A DNA stretch of 55,749 nucleotides from Methylococcales bacterium (GTDB lineage: Bacteria > Pseudomonadota > Gammaproteobacteria > Methylococcales > Methylomonadaceae): the NCBI GenBank assembly GCA_003584865.1, contig QVQE01000147.1:1-55749 (forward strand). Direction: 5' to 3'. The notes under the pieces were generated by a model that was given only the letters and a program-made list of their open reading frames with translations, was not told the origin of the DNA and did no database searches. The first letter of the stretch is position 1. Each line of letters begins with the position of its first letter. Of this stretch, positions 8,828 through 18,959 are shown in pieces. The translations under genes and the position numbers were made by a program.

Positions 8828-9325
8828 TTAAAACTCATCCTCACATATCTCATCATAAAGTGCGCGACTTTTTTCTAAACTTTCCTGACGCATGGCGCGT
8901 CTCATTTCAGCCGCCTCATAATGCTTTTTTTCCGCTTCCGTTTCTAATAGTAAGCGAGGGACTTCAAACGATTTACCTTGTTCATCAATAGCTACCATGG
9001 TAAAGAAACATGAAGTCGTGTGTCTTTTTTCATGCGTCCTTAAATGTTCTGCAACCACTTTAACCTCGACTTCCATTGAGGAGCGCCCCACGTGATTAAC
9101 ACGGGCAAAAAATGTCACTAACTCACCGACATTGACTTGTTGCTTAAAGAAAACCTGATCTAATGCGGCAGTGACTACATAACTTTTACAATATTTTGCC
9201 GCACACGCATAAGCCACTTGATCCAACAATTTTAATAAAGAGCCGCCATGCACATTACCCGAAAAATTTGCCATATCCGGTGTCATCAGGACTGTCATTG
9301 TTAAAGATTTTTCTTGTTTGGTCAT
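8828..9325 (-). CDS. Acyl-CoA thioesterase, hotdog fold
   Basis: This 165-residue single-hotdog protein has the typical MTPDMANFSGNVHGGSLLKLLDQVAY, where the asparagine/histidine loop and the following aspartate belong to the active site. The later HVGRSSMEVEVKVVAEHL is the second conserved strand. It hydrolyses acyl-CoA to free acid and CoA in the cytoplasm; chain-length preference cannot be read from sequence. The C-terminal extension (RRAMRQESLEKSRALYDEI) is charged and probably helical. Its stop codon abuts the parC GTG start, so the two are co-transcribed and probably coupled. The function of that pairing is unclear. Confidence 0.9.
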   Translation of the reverse strand: MTKQEKSLTMTVLMTPDMANFSGNVHGGSLLKLLDQVAYACAAKYCKSYVVTAALDQVFFKQQVNVGELVTFFARVNHVGRSSMEVEVKVVAEHLRTHEKRHTTSCFFTMVAIDEQGKSFEVPRLLLETEAEKKHYEAAEMRRAMRQESLEKSRALYDEICEDEF

Positions 9326-9401
9326 TGTTTAAAGGATAAATAGAATTATGTTTTTATAGATCACGTATTAACGTGTGTTCTGAAGACAGCGTCAAGCATA
9401 A

Positions 9402-9428
9402 AAAAAGGCAGCTATAAGCTGCCTTTTT
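9402..9428 (-). terminator. Terminator ending the rpsP-rimM-trmD-rplS operon
   Basis: A perfect 12-bp stem (AAAAAGGCAGCT with AGCTGCCTTTTT) with a 3-base loop is followed on the minus strand by more T. It lies 22 bases after the rplS stop. The A/T flanks make it potentially bidirectional. Confidence 0.9.
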
Positions 9429-9449
9429 CGACCGTATAACAAAAAAGAC

Positions 9450-9791
9450 TTAAAGTTTTTCTTTAATACGAGCCGCTTTACCAGTTAGATCACGTAAATA
9501 ATACAATTTAGCACGACGGACATCACCACGACGTTTGACAGTAATCTCACTGATCAAAGGGCTGTGAGTCTGGAAAACACGTTCAACACCGGTGCCATGT
9601 GAAATCTTTCTAACAGTGAAAGCAGAATTTAATCCACGATTACGTTTTGCAATCACGATGCCTTCAAAAGCCTGAATTCTTTCACGCTCGCCTTCTTTAA
9701 CTTTAACTTGAACCACAACAGTATCACCTGGATTAAATTCAGGAATCTGTCTTAGTTGCTCTCTTTCCAATACTTCAATAATATTGCTCAT
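9450..9791 (-). CDS. rplS: 50S ribosomal protein L19
   Basis: This 113-residue protein starts [20 protein letters not shown] use the ATG at 9791 rather than the track's upstream GTG. It carries the L19 core [39 protein letters not shown] and [12 protein letters not shown], and ends in the usual [22 protein letters not shown]19 sits at the 30S-50S interface. It is the last gene of a four-gene operon and is followed by a strong terminator. Confidence 0.98.
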   Translation of the reverse strand: MSNIIEVLEREQLRQIPEFNPGDTVVVQVKVKEGERERIQAFEGIVIAKRNRGLNSAFTVRKISHGTGVERVFQTHSPLISEITVKRRGDVRRAKLYYLRDLTGKAARIKEKL

Positions 9792-9800
9792 CACCACACC

Positions 9801-10538
9801 CTATTCAACTTCACTTTTAAATTGTTGCAGCAGATCATTCTGTTCTGCACTTAAATTCATATTCTTTAATAAATCAGGCCGTCTTTGCCACGTTCTACCG
9901 AGTGCCTGCTTCATACGCCAGCTATTAATATCAGCATGATGACCGCTCAACAGCACGTCAGGTACTGAACAGCCTTCAAGTTGCTCAGGCCGGGTAAAAT
10001 GCGGGTAATCCAACAGTCCATTGATATGAGAATCTTGTTGTGCCGATTCTTCATGGCCGAGAACACCCGGTAACAAACGGGTAATCGCATCAATCACTAC
10101 CAAAGCCGCCAGCTCACCACCGCTAATGACATAATCACCGACTGACCATTCTTCATCACAATCCCTGTTAACAAAGCGCTCATCAACGCCCTCGTAGCGA
10201 CCCGCAACCAAAATCAATTGAGGGATCTGACAAGCTTCTGATAATAAGCGTTGTGTAATGGGCTTACCTTGAGGGCTTAAGTAAACAACCTTAGCTGCTG
10301 CACTGCCTGCCAACTTTGCCTGCTTCACCGCATCATGCAAAGGCTGATACTTCATAACCATGCCGGGACCACCGCCATAGGGGCGATCATCAACCGTTTT
10401 ATGCTTATCGCAAGTATAATCTCTAGGATTCCATACCGACAAACTCACTATTTCACGCTCAATCGCTCTGCCCGTTACACCGTAACTTGCAGCGCCTGTT
10501 ATCATTTCGGGAAATAGTGTGACGACATCAAAACGCAT
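9801..10538 (-). CDS. trmD: tRNA (guanine-37-N1) methyltransferase
   Basis: This 245-residue SPOUT methyltransferase begins [14 protein letters not shown] use the ATG at 10538 rather than the TTG one codon upstream. Recognisable parts are [18 protein letters not shown], the AdoMet-binding trefoil knot region YLSPQGKP...[15 protein letters not shown] and [23 protein letters not shown]. The C-terminal half binds the anticodon arm. It makes m1G37, which prevents frameshifting. It lies between rimM and rplS in the standard order. Confidence 0.98.
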   Translation of the reverse strand: MRFDVVTLFPEMITGAASYGVTGRAIEREIVSLSVWNPRDYTCDKHKTVDDRPYGGGPGMVMKYQPLHDAVKQAKLAGSAAAKVVYLSPQGKPITQRLLSEACQIPQLILVAGRYEGVDERFVNRDCDEEWSVGDYVISGGELAALVVIDAITRLLPGVLGHEESAQQDSHINGLLDYPHFTRPEQLEGCSVPDVLLSGHHADINSWRMKQALGRTWQRRPDLLKNMNLSAEQNDLLQQFKSEVE

Positions 10539-10546
10539 CAACGTAA

Positions 10547-11053
10547 TTAAAAGTCAGGATCCCAATCCACAACCATTATCCCTACAGCCAAATCAATATT
10601 GACTATTGTTTGTCCCTGCAAGAACGGAATCACTCGCTCACGCTCTCCTTTAACAATAACAACATCATTTGCACCGGTTTCTAATAAACTTTCAACAATG
10701 CCTAACTGAACACCTAAATTTGTTTCAACACGCAAACCAATCAAATCAGACCAATAATATTCATCTTTTGCTGCTTTGGGTAATTGATTAGGAGAGATAA
10801 AAATATCCCATCCCATTAAACTCGCTGCTTCATCCCTATCATTAATGCCATCAAGCTGAGCGACAACGGCTTTACCTTGAAGATGACCATCAGTGACATT
10901 AAACGACTTGGTTTCATTGTCTTTCTTTAATAACCAAGGGGAATAATGTATGATATTCTCTCTATCATAGGTAAAAGAAAATACTTTTACCCAGCCCTTA
11001 ACACCAAAAACGCCAGAAACCTTCCCAACGTTTATATGTTGTAGCTTGGACAA
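10547..11053 (-). CDS. rimM: 16S rRNA processing protein RimM
   Basis: This 168-residue protein has the RimM N-domain ([22 protein letters not shown]) and a C-terminal PRC-barrel ([26 protein letters not shown]). It binds S19 and helps mature the 30S head. The start codon appears to be TTG. It gives the family N-terminus directly, no ATG lies near, and it follows the rpsP stop by only 4 bases with no clear ribosome site. Translation is therefore likely to depend on ribosomes finishing rpsP, which would keep RimM low relative to S16. Confidence 0.95.
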   Translation of the reverse strand: MSKLQHINVGKVSGVFGVKGWVKVFSFTYDRENIIHYSPWLLKKDNETKSFNVTDGHLQGKAVVAQLDGINDRDEAASLMGWDIFISPNQLPKAAKDEYYWSDLIGLRVETNLGVQLGIVESLLETGANDVVIVKGERERVIPFLQGQTIVNIDLAVGIMVVDWDPDF

Positions 11054-11057
11054 CAGA

Positions 11058-11309
11058 TTAAGCGGCAGATTTAACTGCGTCTTTAATTAATTTTGCAACA
11101 CGGTCAGAAGGTTGCGCACCATTGGATTTCCAATAGTCTACGCGCTCACTGTCCAAGCGTAATTTTTCTTCGTTGCCACGGGCTAATGGATTAAAAAAGC
11201 CAACACGTTCAATATAACGGCCATCACGACCACTTCTGCTATCAGTTACTACAACGTGATAAAAAGGGCGATTTTTAGCGCCGCCTCTTGAAAGACGAAT
11301 GGTTACCAT
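11058..11309 (-). CDS. rpsP: 30S ribosomal protein S16
   Basis: This 83-residue protein with [41 protein letters not shown] is unmistakably S16. A good TTGAGGA ribosome site precedes the ATG. It is the first gene of rpsP-rimM-trmD-rplS. A possible promoter lies in the 138-base gap behind ffh: TTCACT and TAAAAT 16 bases apart on the minus strand, which is weak. Confidence 0.98.
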   Translation of the reverse strand: MVTIRLSRGGAKNRPFYHVVVTDSRSGRDGRYIERVGFFNPLARGNEEKLRLDSERVDYWKSNGAQPSDRVAKLIKDAVKSAA

Positions 11310-11447
11310 CTAATATCCTCAAATACATTTGATCATTGTTAATCTGCGTATTTTACGCGAATTTTTCCATAAGTGAAGAATAAATTGGAAATATTCAGCA
11401 CTTAGTTATTTTTTATCACGTAACTAACTGTTAAGTCAGTAAAAAAC

Positions 11448-12812
11448 TTACCTTCTCATGCCACGCATATTGCTTTTTATACCGCGTGCCATATTCGCCA
11501 TATTCGCCATATTCCCTGATTTAAACTTCTTCATCATTTTTTGCATCATCAGGAACTGCTTTAAAATACGATTAACATCTTGTAACTGTTGACCACAACC
11601 TGCGGCAATACGTTTTTTTCTGTTCCCCTTAATTAAATCAGGATCACGCCTTTCTTGAAAGGTCATTGAATTAATCACCGCAATCTGACGGGCTAAGGCC
11701 TTATCATTGACTTGATCTTTCATTTCCTGAGGCATGTTATTCATCCCAGGTAATTTCTCCAACATGGAAGTAACCCCGCCCATGCTTTGCATTTGCTGTA
11801 GTTGTTCACGAAAATCATCAAAATCGAAGGTTTTACCTTTTTGAATTTTACGAGCAAACTTTTCAGCCTTCTCTTTATCAACTTTTTGTTCAATCTCTTC
11901 AATAAGACCCAGCACATCCCCCATACCTAATATACGAGAGGCCACACGATCAGGATAAAAAGGTTCTAAGGCATTGCTTTTTTCACCAACCCCTATAAAT
12001 TTAATGGGCTTACCGGTAATATGGCGTATAGACAATGCCGCACCGCCGCGTGCATCACCATCCGCTTTGGTCAAAATAACACCGGTCAAGGGTAATGCAT
12101 CATTAAAGGCTTTTGCTGTGATAGCCGCATCTTGTCCCGTCATACTATCAACGACAAATAATGTTTCGACGGGGTTAATCGCAGCATGCAGGGCTTTAAT
12201 TTCACCCATCATTTCATCATCAATATGCAAGCGACCTGCAGTATCGATAATAATGACATCCAGGAATTTTTTCTTGGCGGCATCAATTGCATTTCTGACA
12301 ATATCAACGGGCTGTTGCGTTAAATCACTTTCAAAAAAGTCCAGATTCAGCTCATTAGCCAGCACCTGCAACTGTTTAATCGCCGCCGGACGATAAACGT
12401 CAGCACTGACCACACCGACCTTCTTCTTTTGATTTTCTTGCAGCCAACGCCCTAATTTAGCAACCGTGGTTGTTTTACCTGCCCCTTGCAAGCCCGCCAT
12501 TAAAATGACGGCGGGGGGCACGGCATTTAAGTTAAGACCTTCATTAGCCGCCCCCATGACTTTAACCAACTCAGACTGAACCAGTTTGATCATCGCTTGA
12601 CCGGGACTCAGGCTAGCTTGTACTTCCTGACCTAAAGCCCCTTCTTTAACACGCGCAATAAAATCGGTAACCACTGACAACGATACATCAGCCTCAAGTA
12701 AAGCCATACGCACTTCACGCAAGGCATCTTTAATGTTACCTTCAGTCAGGCGTCCCTGACCTTTAAGTTTTTTAAGCGTACTACTTAATCTATCGGTTAA
12801 ATTATCAAACAT
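11448..12812 (-). CDS. ffh: Signal recognition particle GTPase Ffh
   Basis: This 454-residue protein has the N-domain helical bundle, then the GTPase G-domain with GLQGAGKTTTVAKLG (P-loop, about residue 105), DTAGRLHID and TKADGDARGG. It ends in a methionine-rich M-domain that holds 4.5S RNA and signal sequences. It delivers nascent membrane proteins to FtsY. The C-terminal tail contains a small in-frame repeat, NMANMANMA, from three copies of a 9-base unit. Gene order ypjD/ffh/rpsP matches other Gammaproteobacteria; ypjD is divergent. Confidence 0.98.
   Translation of the reverse strand: MFDNLTDRLSSTLKKLKGQGRLTEGNIKDALREVRMALLEADVSLSVVTDFIARVKEGALGQEVQASLSPGQAMIKLVQSELVKVMGAANEGLNLNAVPPAVILMAGLQGAGKTTTVAKLGRWLQENQKKKVGVVSADVYRPAAIKQLQVLANELNLDFFESDLTQQPVDIVRNAIDAAKKKFLDVIIIDTAGRLHIDDEMMGEIKALHAAINPVETLFVVDSMTGQDAAITAKAFNDALPLTGVILTKADGDARGGAALSIRHITGKPIKFIGVGEKSNALEPFYPDRVASRILGMGDVLGLIEEIEQKVDKEKAEKFARKIQKGKTFDFDDFREQLQQMQSMGGVTSMLEKLPGMNNMPQEMKDQVNDKALARQIAVINSMTFQERRDPDLIKGNRKKRIAAGCGQQLQDVNRILKQFLMMQKMMKKFKSGNMANMANMARGIKSNMRGMRR
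11488..11514. repeat. Three tandem copies of a 9-base unit inside the ffh tail
   Basis: GCCATATTC is present three times head to tail at 11488-11514. On the coding strand it gives the repeated tripeptide N-M-A in the flexible end of Ffh. It is in frame and so harmless to the protein. Confidence 0.85.
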
Positions 12813-12999
12813 ATCGAGGTCTTTGTGGTTTAAACTAAGGAAACTACCCGCTGGTACAAATGCGCTAGGACTATTTAATCCAATATATTACCATATACAG
12901 GAAACGCTTTGCACTCGTTGCAATAACAGAAGCCTTTAAACACTGTAGACTGTATAAACTTAGCAAACTCTGTTTTTTACAAAAATTAATCATAAACCC

Positions 13000-13800
13000 A
13001 TGAACGCCACTGCAATAGCCACTCTATCTATTTGTGCTTACCTCATCAGTACTTTGCTAATAATCAAGGATTTTGATCAACGTCGCTTGCAACGCAGTGC
13101 CCTTTATCTGGGATGGACAGCAGCCACGACACACCTTTTATATACCGGACTATTATTTCAGCAAAACAACGGTTTTAACTTTAGTTTTTTTAGCACAGGT
13201 TCATTGATTGCCATGATTGTTGTCTGGCTTCTATTAATAGCCAGTCTTAATAAACCCGTTGAAATGCTAGGGTCGGCTATCTTTCCAATTGCGGCGGGCA
13301 TGTTAGCTCTGGAACTTAATTTTTCCCATCAGATTCAATCCCTTTCACATTATACCTGGGAAATGAGCGTCCATATCCTAAGCTCCATTATTGCTTTTAG
13401 CCTGTTGAATATCGCTGCACTGCAAGCTATTTTATTGGCACTTCAAGAGCAACAGCTAAAAAGACATCCACCCAAGCGTTTTATTCAATCATTACCGCCA
13501 TTACAAACCATGGAGTCTTTGTTGTTTCAAATGGTGGGCGCAGGCATTTTGTTTCTGACCCTTTCTCTGGCAAGTGGCTTTTTATTTATTGAGGATTTGT
13601 TTGCCCAACACCTTGTCCACAAAACCGTGTTATCAATACTCGCGTGGATTATCTTTACTGGGCTTCTAACAGGCCGACGCCTTTATGGGTGGCGTGGACA
13701 AACAGCCGTAAAATGGACTTTGATTGGTTTTATACTGCTGTTATTGGCTTACTTTGGCAGTAAGTTAGTCTTAGAACTCATCTTACATCGATCAAGTTAA
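13000..13800 (+). CDS. ypjD: CcsA-like inner-membrane protein YpjD
   Basis: This 266-residue protein has about eight hydrophobic segments spread over its whole length. It also has the cytochrome c assembly (CcmC/CcsA) pattern: a histidine-bearing periplasmic loop (LSHYTWEMSVHILSSIIAFSLLNIAALQAIL) and another near LFAQHLVHKTVLSILAWIIFTGLLTGRRLYGWRG. E. coli YpjD, encoded divergently next to ffh just as here, has been linked with magnesium/cobalt export partners rather than with cytochrome maturation, so the exact role is open. The upstream gap (12813-12999) must hold both this promoter and that of ffh. Confidence 0.85.
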   Translation: MNATAIATLSICAYLISTLLIIKDFDQRRLQRSALYLGWTAATTHLLYTGLLFQQNNGFNFSFFSTGSLIAMIVVWLLLIASLNKPVEMLGSAIFPIAAGMLALELNFSHQIQSLSHYTWEMSVHILSSIIAFSLLNIAALQAILLALQEQQLKRHPPKRFIQSLPPLQTMESLLFQMVGAGILFLTLSLASGFLFIEDLFAQHLVHKTVLSILAWIIFTGLLTGRRLYGWRGQTAVKWTLIGFILLLLAYFGSKLVLELILHRSS

Positions 13801-14382
13801 ATAACAAATGGAATCAATCGATAACGCACTTTAAGCTGGTATTGCCTGTAAAAAGGATCAAGCACCAGGAGTTTTTCTTCTCTGATGATTCTTAAGGCAC
13901 GTCAACCGGTATACGTGTCGTAATAACCCGTTTAATTATCACCTCAACCAATTAAATAGGCTAAAACCCTCGCTTTTACGGCACGACATGTAAATCTTAT
14001 TAAATAAACATTGCTTATTTTGATGCAATACGCGCATGATGAACCGATCAAGCCAGTATACAGACAAAAACGCCCACCACAAATAAGGACTTATACGTAT
14101 GCCAAACTCTACCTCAATACCCATCGGTGACGCTAGGAAACTAGAATTACTTCAACAACTGGATAATCAATTACCGAATTATTCAAAAGTAACGGGACTG
14201 ATGCATTAGAAATTTAAGCTGATCATAGCACCGATATTTTTACCCTATTGACCATCAATGACCTCAGCTACTGCCTGCAAAAACAGCTAAAGCTATTTTA
14301 CTCCACCTTTAGGTTGTTACCCTATGAACTATAGCTTCGCGTTATGGATGTTTAATTTCTCAAAGACTATAGGCTCAAAAAA
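13801..14382. other. 582-base gap with decayed coding fragments
   Basis: No intact gene is visible. Three weak traces stand out. On the minus strand a frame ending near 13803 reads ALRIIREEKLLVLDPFYRQY, preceded in another frame by VITTRIPVD, which looks like a frameshifted gene tail. On the plus strand an ORF at 14099-14209 (MPNSTSIPIGDARKLELLQQ..., 36 residues) has an AAGGA site ahead. Just beyond it another frame is open as STDIFTLLTINDLSYCLQK. Together they suggest insertion of the signalling genes next to eroded older genes. Confidence 0.4.
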
Positions 14383-17235
14383 ATGCCCGCTCAGATAAAC
14401 CCCAAAAAACCGGCAACCGGTTTTCCCATCGTTGGAATTGGCGCTTCGGCAGGTGGCTTAGAAGCACTACAGCAATTTTTTCGGAACTTCCCGGTTGATA
14501 GTGGCTTATCGTTTGTGGTGGTCTCGCATCTTGACCCTACACATCCCTCAATGCTGGCTGAAATCTTGCAGCGTGCTACGATAATGCCGGTTGTGGAAGC
14601 CGTCGATGAGCTAAAAATCGCACCTAACCACGTTTATATCATACCGCCTAACCGAGTTATGATTATTTCTCGGGGTTGTTTACAACTCTCAATGCCTGAA
14701 GAGCCGCAGGGATTGCGCATGCCGATAGACAGTTTTTTGCGTTCATTGGCTGATGACCAACAAAACTTGGCGGTCGGCATTATCCTGTCCGGCACTGGCA
14801 CCGACGGAGTACTTGGATTACAGGCTATCCAGGGTGTTGGCGGTATTACCGTTGCTCAGGAACCAACTGATGCCAAGTTTGACGGCATGCCCACTCATGC
14901 TATTCAAGCAGGCTACGTCACCCATATTCTGCCTGTTGAGAAAATGTCAGCATTGCTAAGCCCTTTTGCCCGTACTTTAATTGCTCCTGTTAAACCACAG
15001 CCTGTGTCTAAGGTAATAAGCGGTATAAATGGCGTACTAAACCAGTTGCTTACGGTTACCGGTAACGACTTCTCACGCTACAAAAAAAGCACCATTGGGC
15101 GTCGTATTGAGCGTCGAATGGTACAGCACAATATAGAAAACATTGAACTCTATACCCGTTATCTTAAGGAAAATACCTCCGAGGCGCACTTACTCTTTAA
15201 GGAGCTACTCATCAATGTGACCAATTTTTTTCGTGATCCCGAGGCCTTTGAGGTGCTGGAGAAAAATATCCTGCCCTCACTGTGCAATGATAAACCCGAT
15301 GACTATGTGTTCAGAGTCTGGGTGGCCGGTTGCGCTACTGGAGAAGAAGCCTATTCCATTGCGATTTTATTGAGCGAGCTGCTTGAGGTGACTCATCAGG
15401 TCTTCAAGATTCAGATTTACAGTACCGACCTGGATGATGACGTCATCAATATTGCCCGTGCCGGTATTTATCCCCTCACGATCACTCAGTATGTTAATCC
15501 AGAACGATTACGGCGCTTTTTTATAAAAGAGGAAACCGGCTATCGCGTCAAGAAACAACTTCGCGAAATGGTGATATTCGCCATTCAGAATGTTCTTAAA
15601 GACCCTCCTTTTACTAAACTGGATTTGATTAGCTGCCGTAACTTAATGATTTATCTGGAACCAGAAGCACAGAACCAATTGATTCCCGCTTTTCACTACG
15701 CGCTTAAACCGGGGGGAATACTCTTCCTGTCACCCTCGGAGGGTATCTGTAATCATACCGATTTGTTTGTAGCGCTCAACCGTCAATGGAAATTTTATCG
15801 GGCTAAACATGACTTTGTTAGGTCTGGCACTCTGTTGACTAACCCAACAGGCAGAGCCTTAGTACACACATCTAAACCGCCTGCGGTGGTTAAAACCCAA
15901 TCAGTCAGCTATGCCGAATTGGCTCACCAGATGCTGCTACAATGCTTTGCGCCTGCGGCCATTATTACTGACACCCTGGGCAATATCCTTTATCTGCATG
16001 GCGATACCGAAAAATACCTCCGCCATGTGACAGGTCTGGCCAGCCTCAATGCCCTCGATATGGCCTGTGAGGGTTTGTATTTGCATGCCGCTATTCGCTC
16101 AGCTGCCAGTAAAGGCAAACCGACACTCAACCGTGAAATGCAAGTTAAAACTAACACGGGAATCACTACCGTGAGTGTTAGTGTTCGCCCCTTATCCGAC
16201 CCGGACGGTGGTCAATGCCTGCTCATTAGCTTTCAGGATATCGCAAACCCAGCGACTGACCCCCTGTTAAAACGGATTACCAAACCCTATCAACTAGAGC
16301 GTATAGAAGAATTGGAGCACGATTTGGCATATCTGACCGAGGGCTATCAGTCCAGTGTCGATGAACTTAAATCCACTAATGAAGAAATGCAATCAACCAA
16401 TGAGGAAATTCAATCGACTAACGAAGAACTGGAAACCTCCAAGGAAGAAATGCAATCCGTTAATGAAGAACTCATGACGGTCAACTCCGAACTACAGGCT
16501 AAAATTGAACAACTGATTGGCCTACAGAACGACATGAAAAATCTGCTGGATAATATCAAGGTCGGAATTATTATTCTCGATCAACATCTGTTGATTCGTA
16601 GCTTCACGCCTGAGGCAAAACACATCTATCCCCTGGTGACTACTGATGTCGGTAGACCCCTAAGTGACTTTAAATCAAGTGTAGCGTCAATTGACCTGCT
16701 GGCAGCCGCCCAGACCGTGTTTGATTCTTTAACGCCTTTTGAGCGTGAGCTAAAACTAAATAACAATATCTGGATGTCGGTGCGGATTCAACCTTACCGT
16801 ACACTGGAAAACAGGATTGATGGCGTTGTACTGACGTTTACCGATATCAGTGCCAGTGTTAAAGGCGTAGCGACGCAAGCCGCGCTTAATTTAGCCGATG
16901 GTATTGTCAATTCTATACTTGAACCCATTCTGGTTCTTGATGAGGCGCTAAAGGTAGTTTTTGCCAACCAGACTTTTTACCAGTATTTTAAAGTCAGGCC
17001 GGAGGAAACTTTAGGAAAACCTGTTTATGAGTTTGGCAACGGCGAATGGAATCTTCCAGAACTGCGTGAACTGTTCGGCGAAGTGGTCTCAAAAGGTCTA
17101 CCCTTTAACGATTTTTTAGTGGCTCAACCGGTTGCTCGGCAGGAGTCTCCCATGCTGCTAATGAATGCACGTCCGTTAATCAACAACGACAGCCCATTGC
17201 AACTGATATTATTATCAATAAAGCTTAATACATGA
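14383..17235 (+). CDS. CheB-CheR fusion with PAS domains
   Basis: This 950-residue protein joins two opposing chemotaxis enzymes. Residues about 15-195 are a CheB methylesterase lacking a receiver domain, with the catalytic serine in GASAGG, histidine in SHLDPTHPS and aspartate in GTGTDG. Residues about 215-480 are CheR: SRYKKSTIGRRIERRM, NVTNFFRDPEAF, the AdoMet site AGCATGEEAYS and ISCRNLMIYL. A PAS-like segment follows (about 515-620). A long coiled coil rich in S-T-N-E-E repeats then leads to two more PAS domains to the end. Such fusions usually act in sensory pathways outside classic chemotaxis; no receptor or CheA is in the window. It overlaps the next kinase gene by 4 bases (ATGA). Confidence 0.92.
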   Translation: MPAQINPKKPATGFPIVGIGASAGGLEALQQFFRNFPVDSGLSFVVVSHLDPTHPSMLAEILQRATIMPVVEAVDELKIAPNHVYIIPPNRVMIISRGCLQLSMPEEPQGLRMPIDSFLRSLADDQQNLAVGIILSGTGTDGVLGLQAIQGVGGITVAQEPTDAKFDGMPTHAIQAGYVTHILPVEKMSALLSPFARTLIAPVKPQPVSKVISGINGVLNQLLTVTGNDFSRYKKSTIGRRIERRMVQHNIENIELYTRYLKENTSEAHLLFKELLINVTNFFRDPEAFEVLEKNILPSLCNDKPDDYVFRVWVAGCATGEEAYSIAILLSELLEVTHQVFKIQIYSTDLDDDVINIARAGIYPLTITQYVNPERLRRFFIKEETGYRVKKQLREMVIFAIQNVLKDPPFTKLDLISCRNLMIYLEPEAQNQLIPAFHYALKPGGILFLSPSEGICNHTDLFVALNRQWKFYRAKHDFVRSGTLLTNPTGRALVHTSKPPAVVKTQSVSYAELAHQMLLQCFAPAAIITDTLGNILYLHGDTEKYLRHVTGLASLNALDMACEGLYLHAAIRSAASKGKPTLNREMQVKTNTGITTVSVSVRPLSDPDGGQCLLISFQDIANPATDPLLKRITKPYQLERIEELEHDLAYLTEGYQSSVDELKSTNEEMQSTNEEIQSTNEELETSKEEMQSVNEELMTVNSELQAKIEQLIGLQNDMKNLLDNIKVGIIILDQHLLIRSFTPEAKHIYPLVTTDVGRPLSDFKSSVASIDLLAAAQTVFDSLTPFERELKLNNNIWMSVRIQPYRTLENRIDGVVLTFTDISASVKGVATQAALNLADGIVNSILEPILVLDEALKVVFANQTFYQYFKVRPEETLGKPVYEFGNGEWNLPELRELFGEVVSKGLPFNDFLVAQPVARQESPMLLMNARPLINNDSPLQLILLSIKLNT

Positions 17236-18845
17236 GCGATAAAAAAGATCAGGTCATTAAACGGCTGGCGCTCTCCGCAGAAGAGCTTCTGCATGAACTG
17301 CACGTGCATCAGATTGAACTAGAGATGCAAAATGACGAATTACGCAGAGCCTATGAAGAGCTGGAAACATCACGAGACCGTTATGTTGATCTGTACGAGT
17401 TTGCACCTATCTGTTATCTGACACTGTCAAAGGAGGCTTTGATCACTGAAATCAATCTTACCGGTTGCAAGATTTTTGGCCTGGAGCGCAAACAGCTCAT
17501 ACAGCGGCGCTTTGCCAACTTTGTTATTGATGCTGAAAAAGAACACTGGTATCGATTGTTTTATCATGTGATGAAAACTAACCAAGAAGATAAACACAGT
17601 TTCGATCTAAAAATGCAGTGTTTCGATAAATCGTTGATACAGGTTCATATTGATTGCCAACGCAGAACTGAACCCGACACGTCCACTATTTTACACATTG
17701 CGCTTACCGACATTACTGAGAGTAAAATTATTGCTGAAAAGCTGCGACTAGCCAATCTTCGTAAGGACCAGTTTTTGGCCATACTGGCTCATGAGCTTCG
17801 AAATCCACTCACCCCTATCAGAAATATGGTGCAATTACTGAATAAACAAAAAGGTAATGATCCCTTAGTCGAACGGGCTTGTAAGGTTGTTGATCGCCAA
17901 GTTACGCACATGGCAAGACTTCTCGATGATCTGTTGGATCTGGCTCGCATTATGCATGGTAAGATCAATTTGAAACTTGAGCCTTTAGCACTGACTGATA
18001 TTATTGCACATGCCGTAGAAACCAGTAACCCGTTGATGGTATCAAAGGCTCAGGTTTTAACCATTTCTCACGCTCAAACACCCCAATGGATTAAAGGCGA
18101 TAGTGTCAGATTGTCTCAGGTTATATCGAACTTACTTGACAATGCATCTAAATATACCCAAATGGGTGGTAAAATTAGTTTAAGTGTTTTAAGCGAAGAG
18201 ACCACTGTTACTATAAAAATTCAAGACAATGGCACCGGGATTTCGCCTGATATTATTCATGATATTTTTGAGCTTTTTGTCCAGGGTGACCGCTCCCTGG
18301 CTCATTCTCAAGGTGGACTGGGTATTGGCTTGACCCTAGTCAGTCAATTAGTTGAAAAACATGGCGGCACGGTTACTGCGAAAAGTCGAGGCGTAGGCTT
18401 GGGCAGTTTATTTTCGGTGCGCTTGCCGGTTATTTCAATGAACTATTCGACCATTGAAACCCAGAAGATCCAAATATCATCAAAATATCGCATTTTGCTG
18501 GTAGATGACTATGCCGATGCCGCCGAAAGCCTGATGATGGTTCTGGAAGCCGAAGGACATAAGGTAGACATTGCCAACTGCGGAATAAAAGCGATCGCAC
18601 TAGCCAAAACCAATACCCCGGACGTTGTGCTGCTGGATATTGGCCTTCCTGATCTGAGCGGTTATGAAGTAGCCAAAACCTTACGCACATTACCTGAGAC
18701 TCAAGATGCAATACTGATAGCCGTAACCGGCTATGGACAGCCTAGTGATATTGAACAGTCTAAAATAGCAGGGTTTGATCATTATTTACTCAAGCCGATA
18801 GACTTTAACACGTTACTAGCCATACTTGAGAATCTTGATAAGTGA
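17232..18845 (+). CDS. PAS hybrid histidine kinase with C-terminal receiver
   Basis: This 537-residue cytoplasmic protein has no membrane segments. A coiled N-terminus (LLHELHVHQIELEMQNDELRRAYEELETSRDRY) precedes a PAS domain beginning LYEFAPICYLTLS. A HisKA domain follows with the phospho-histidine in AILAHELRNPLTP. The ATPase domain has NLLDNASKYTQ, DNGTGISPD and GGLGIGLTLV. The C-terminal receiver has acidic VDDYAD, the phospho-acceptor in LLDIGLPDLSG and lysine in LLKPID. It is translationally coupled to the CheB-CheR fusion by an ATGA overlap, so the two should act together. The receiver may pass phosphate to another protein or tune the kinase; no HPt protein is seen nearby. Confidence 0.93.
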   Translation: MSDKKDQVIKRLALSAEELLHELHVHQIELEMQNDELRRAYEELETSRDRYVDLYEFAPICYLTLSKEALITEINLTGCKIFGLERKQLIQRRFANFVIDAEKEHWYRLFYHVMKTNQEDKHSFDLKMQCFDKSLIQVHIDCQRRTEPDTSTILHIALTDITESKIIAEKLRLANLRKDQFLAILAHELRNPLTPIRNMVQLLNKQKGNDPLVERACKVVDRQVTHMARLLDDLLDLARIMHGKINLKLEPLALTDIIAHAVETSNPLMVSKAQVLTISHAQTPQWIKGDSVRLSQVISNLLDNASKYTQMGGKISLSVLSEETTVTIKIQDNGTGISPDIIHDIFELFVQGDRSLAHSQGGLGIGLTLVSQLVEKHGGTVTAKSRGVGLGSLFSVRLPVISMNYSTIETQKIQISSKYRILLVDDYADAAESLMMVLEAEGHKVDIANCGIKAIALAKTNTPDVVLLDIGLPDLSGYEVAKTLRTLPETQDAILIAVTGYGQPSDIEQSKIAGFDHYLLKPIDFNTLLAILENLDK

Positions 18846-18959
18846 ATATTATCCGAGGTGCAAATTATGGATACGTATTTATACGGATATGCTTAGTTAG
18901 CTAAATATCATACACTCATCCTTACCCTATCATTCTGACTCACCATTGCACTTGAAAAC

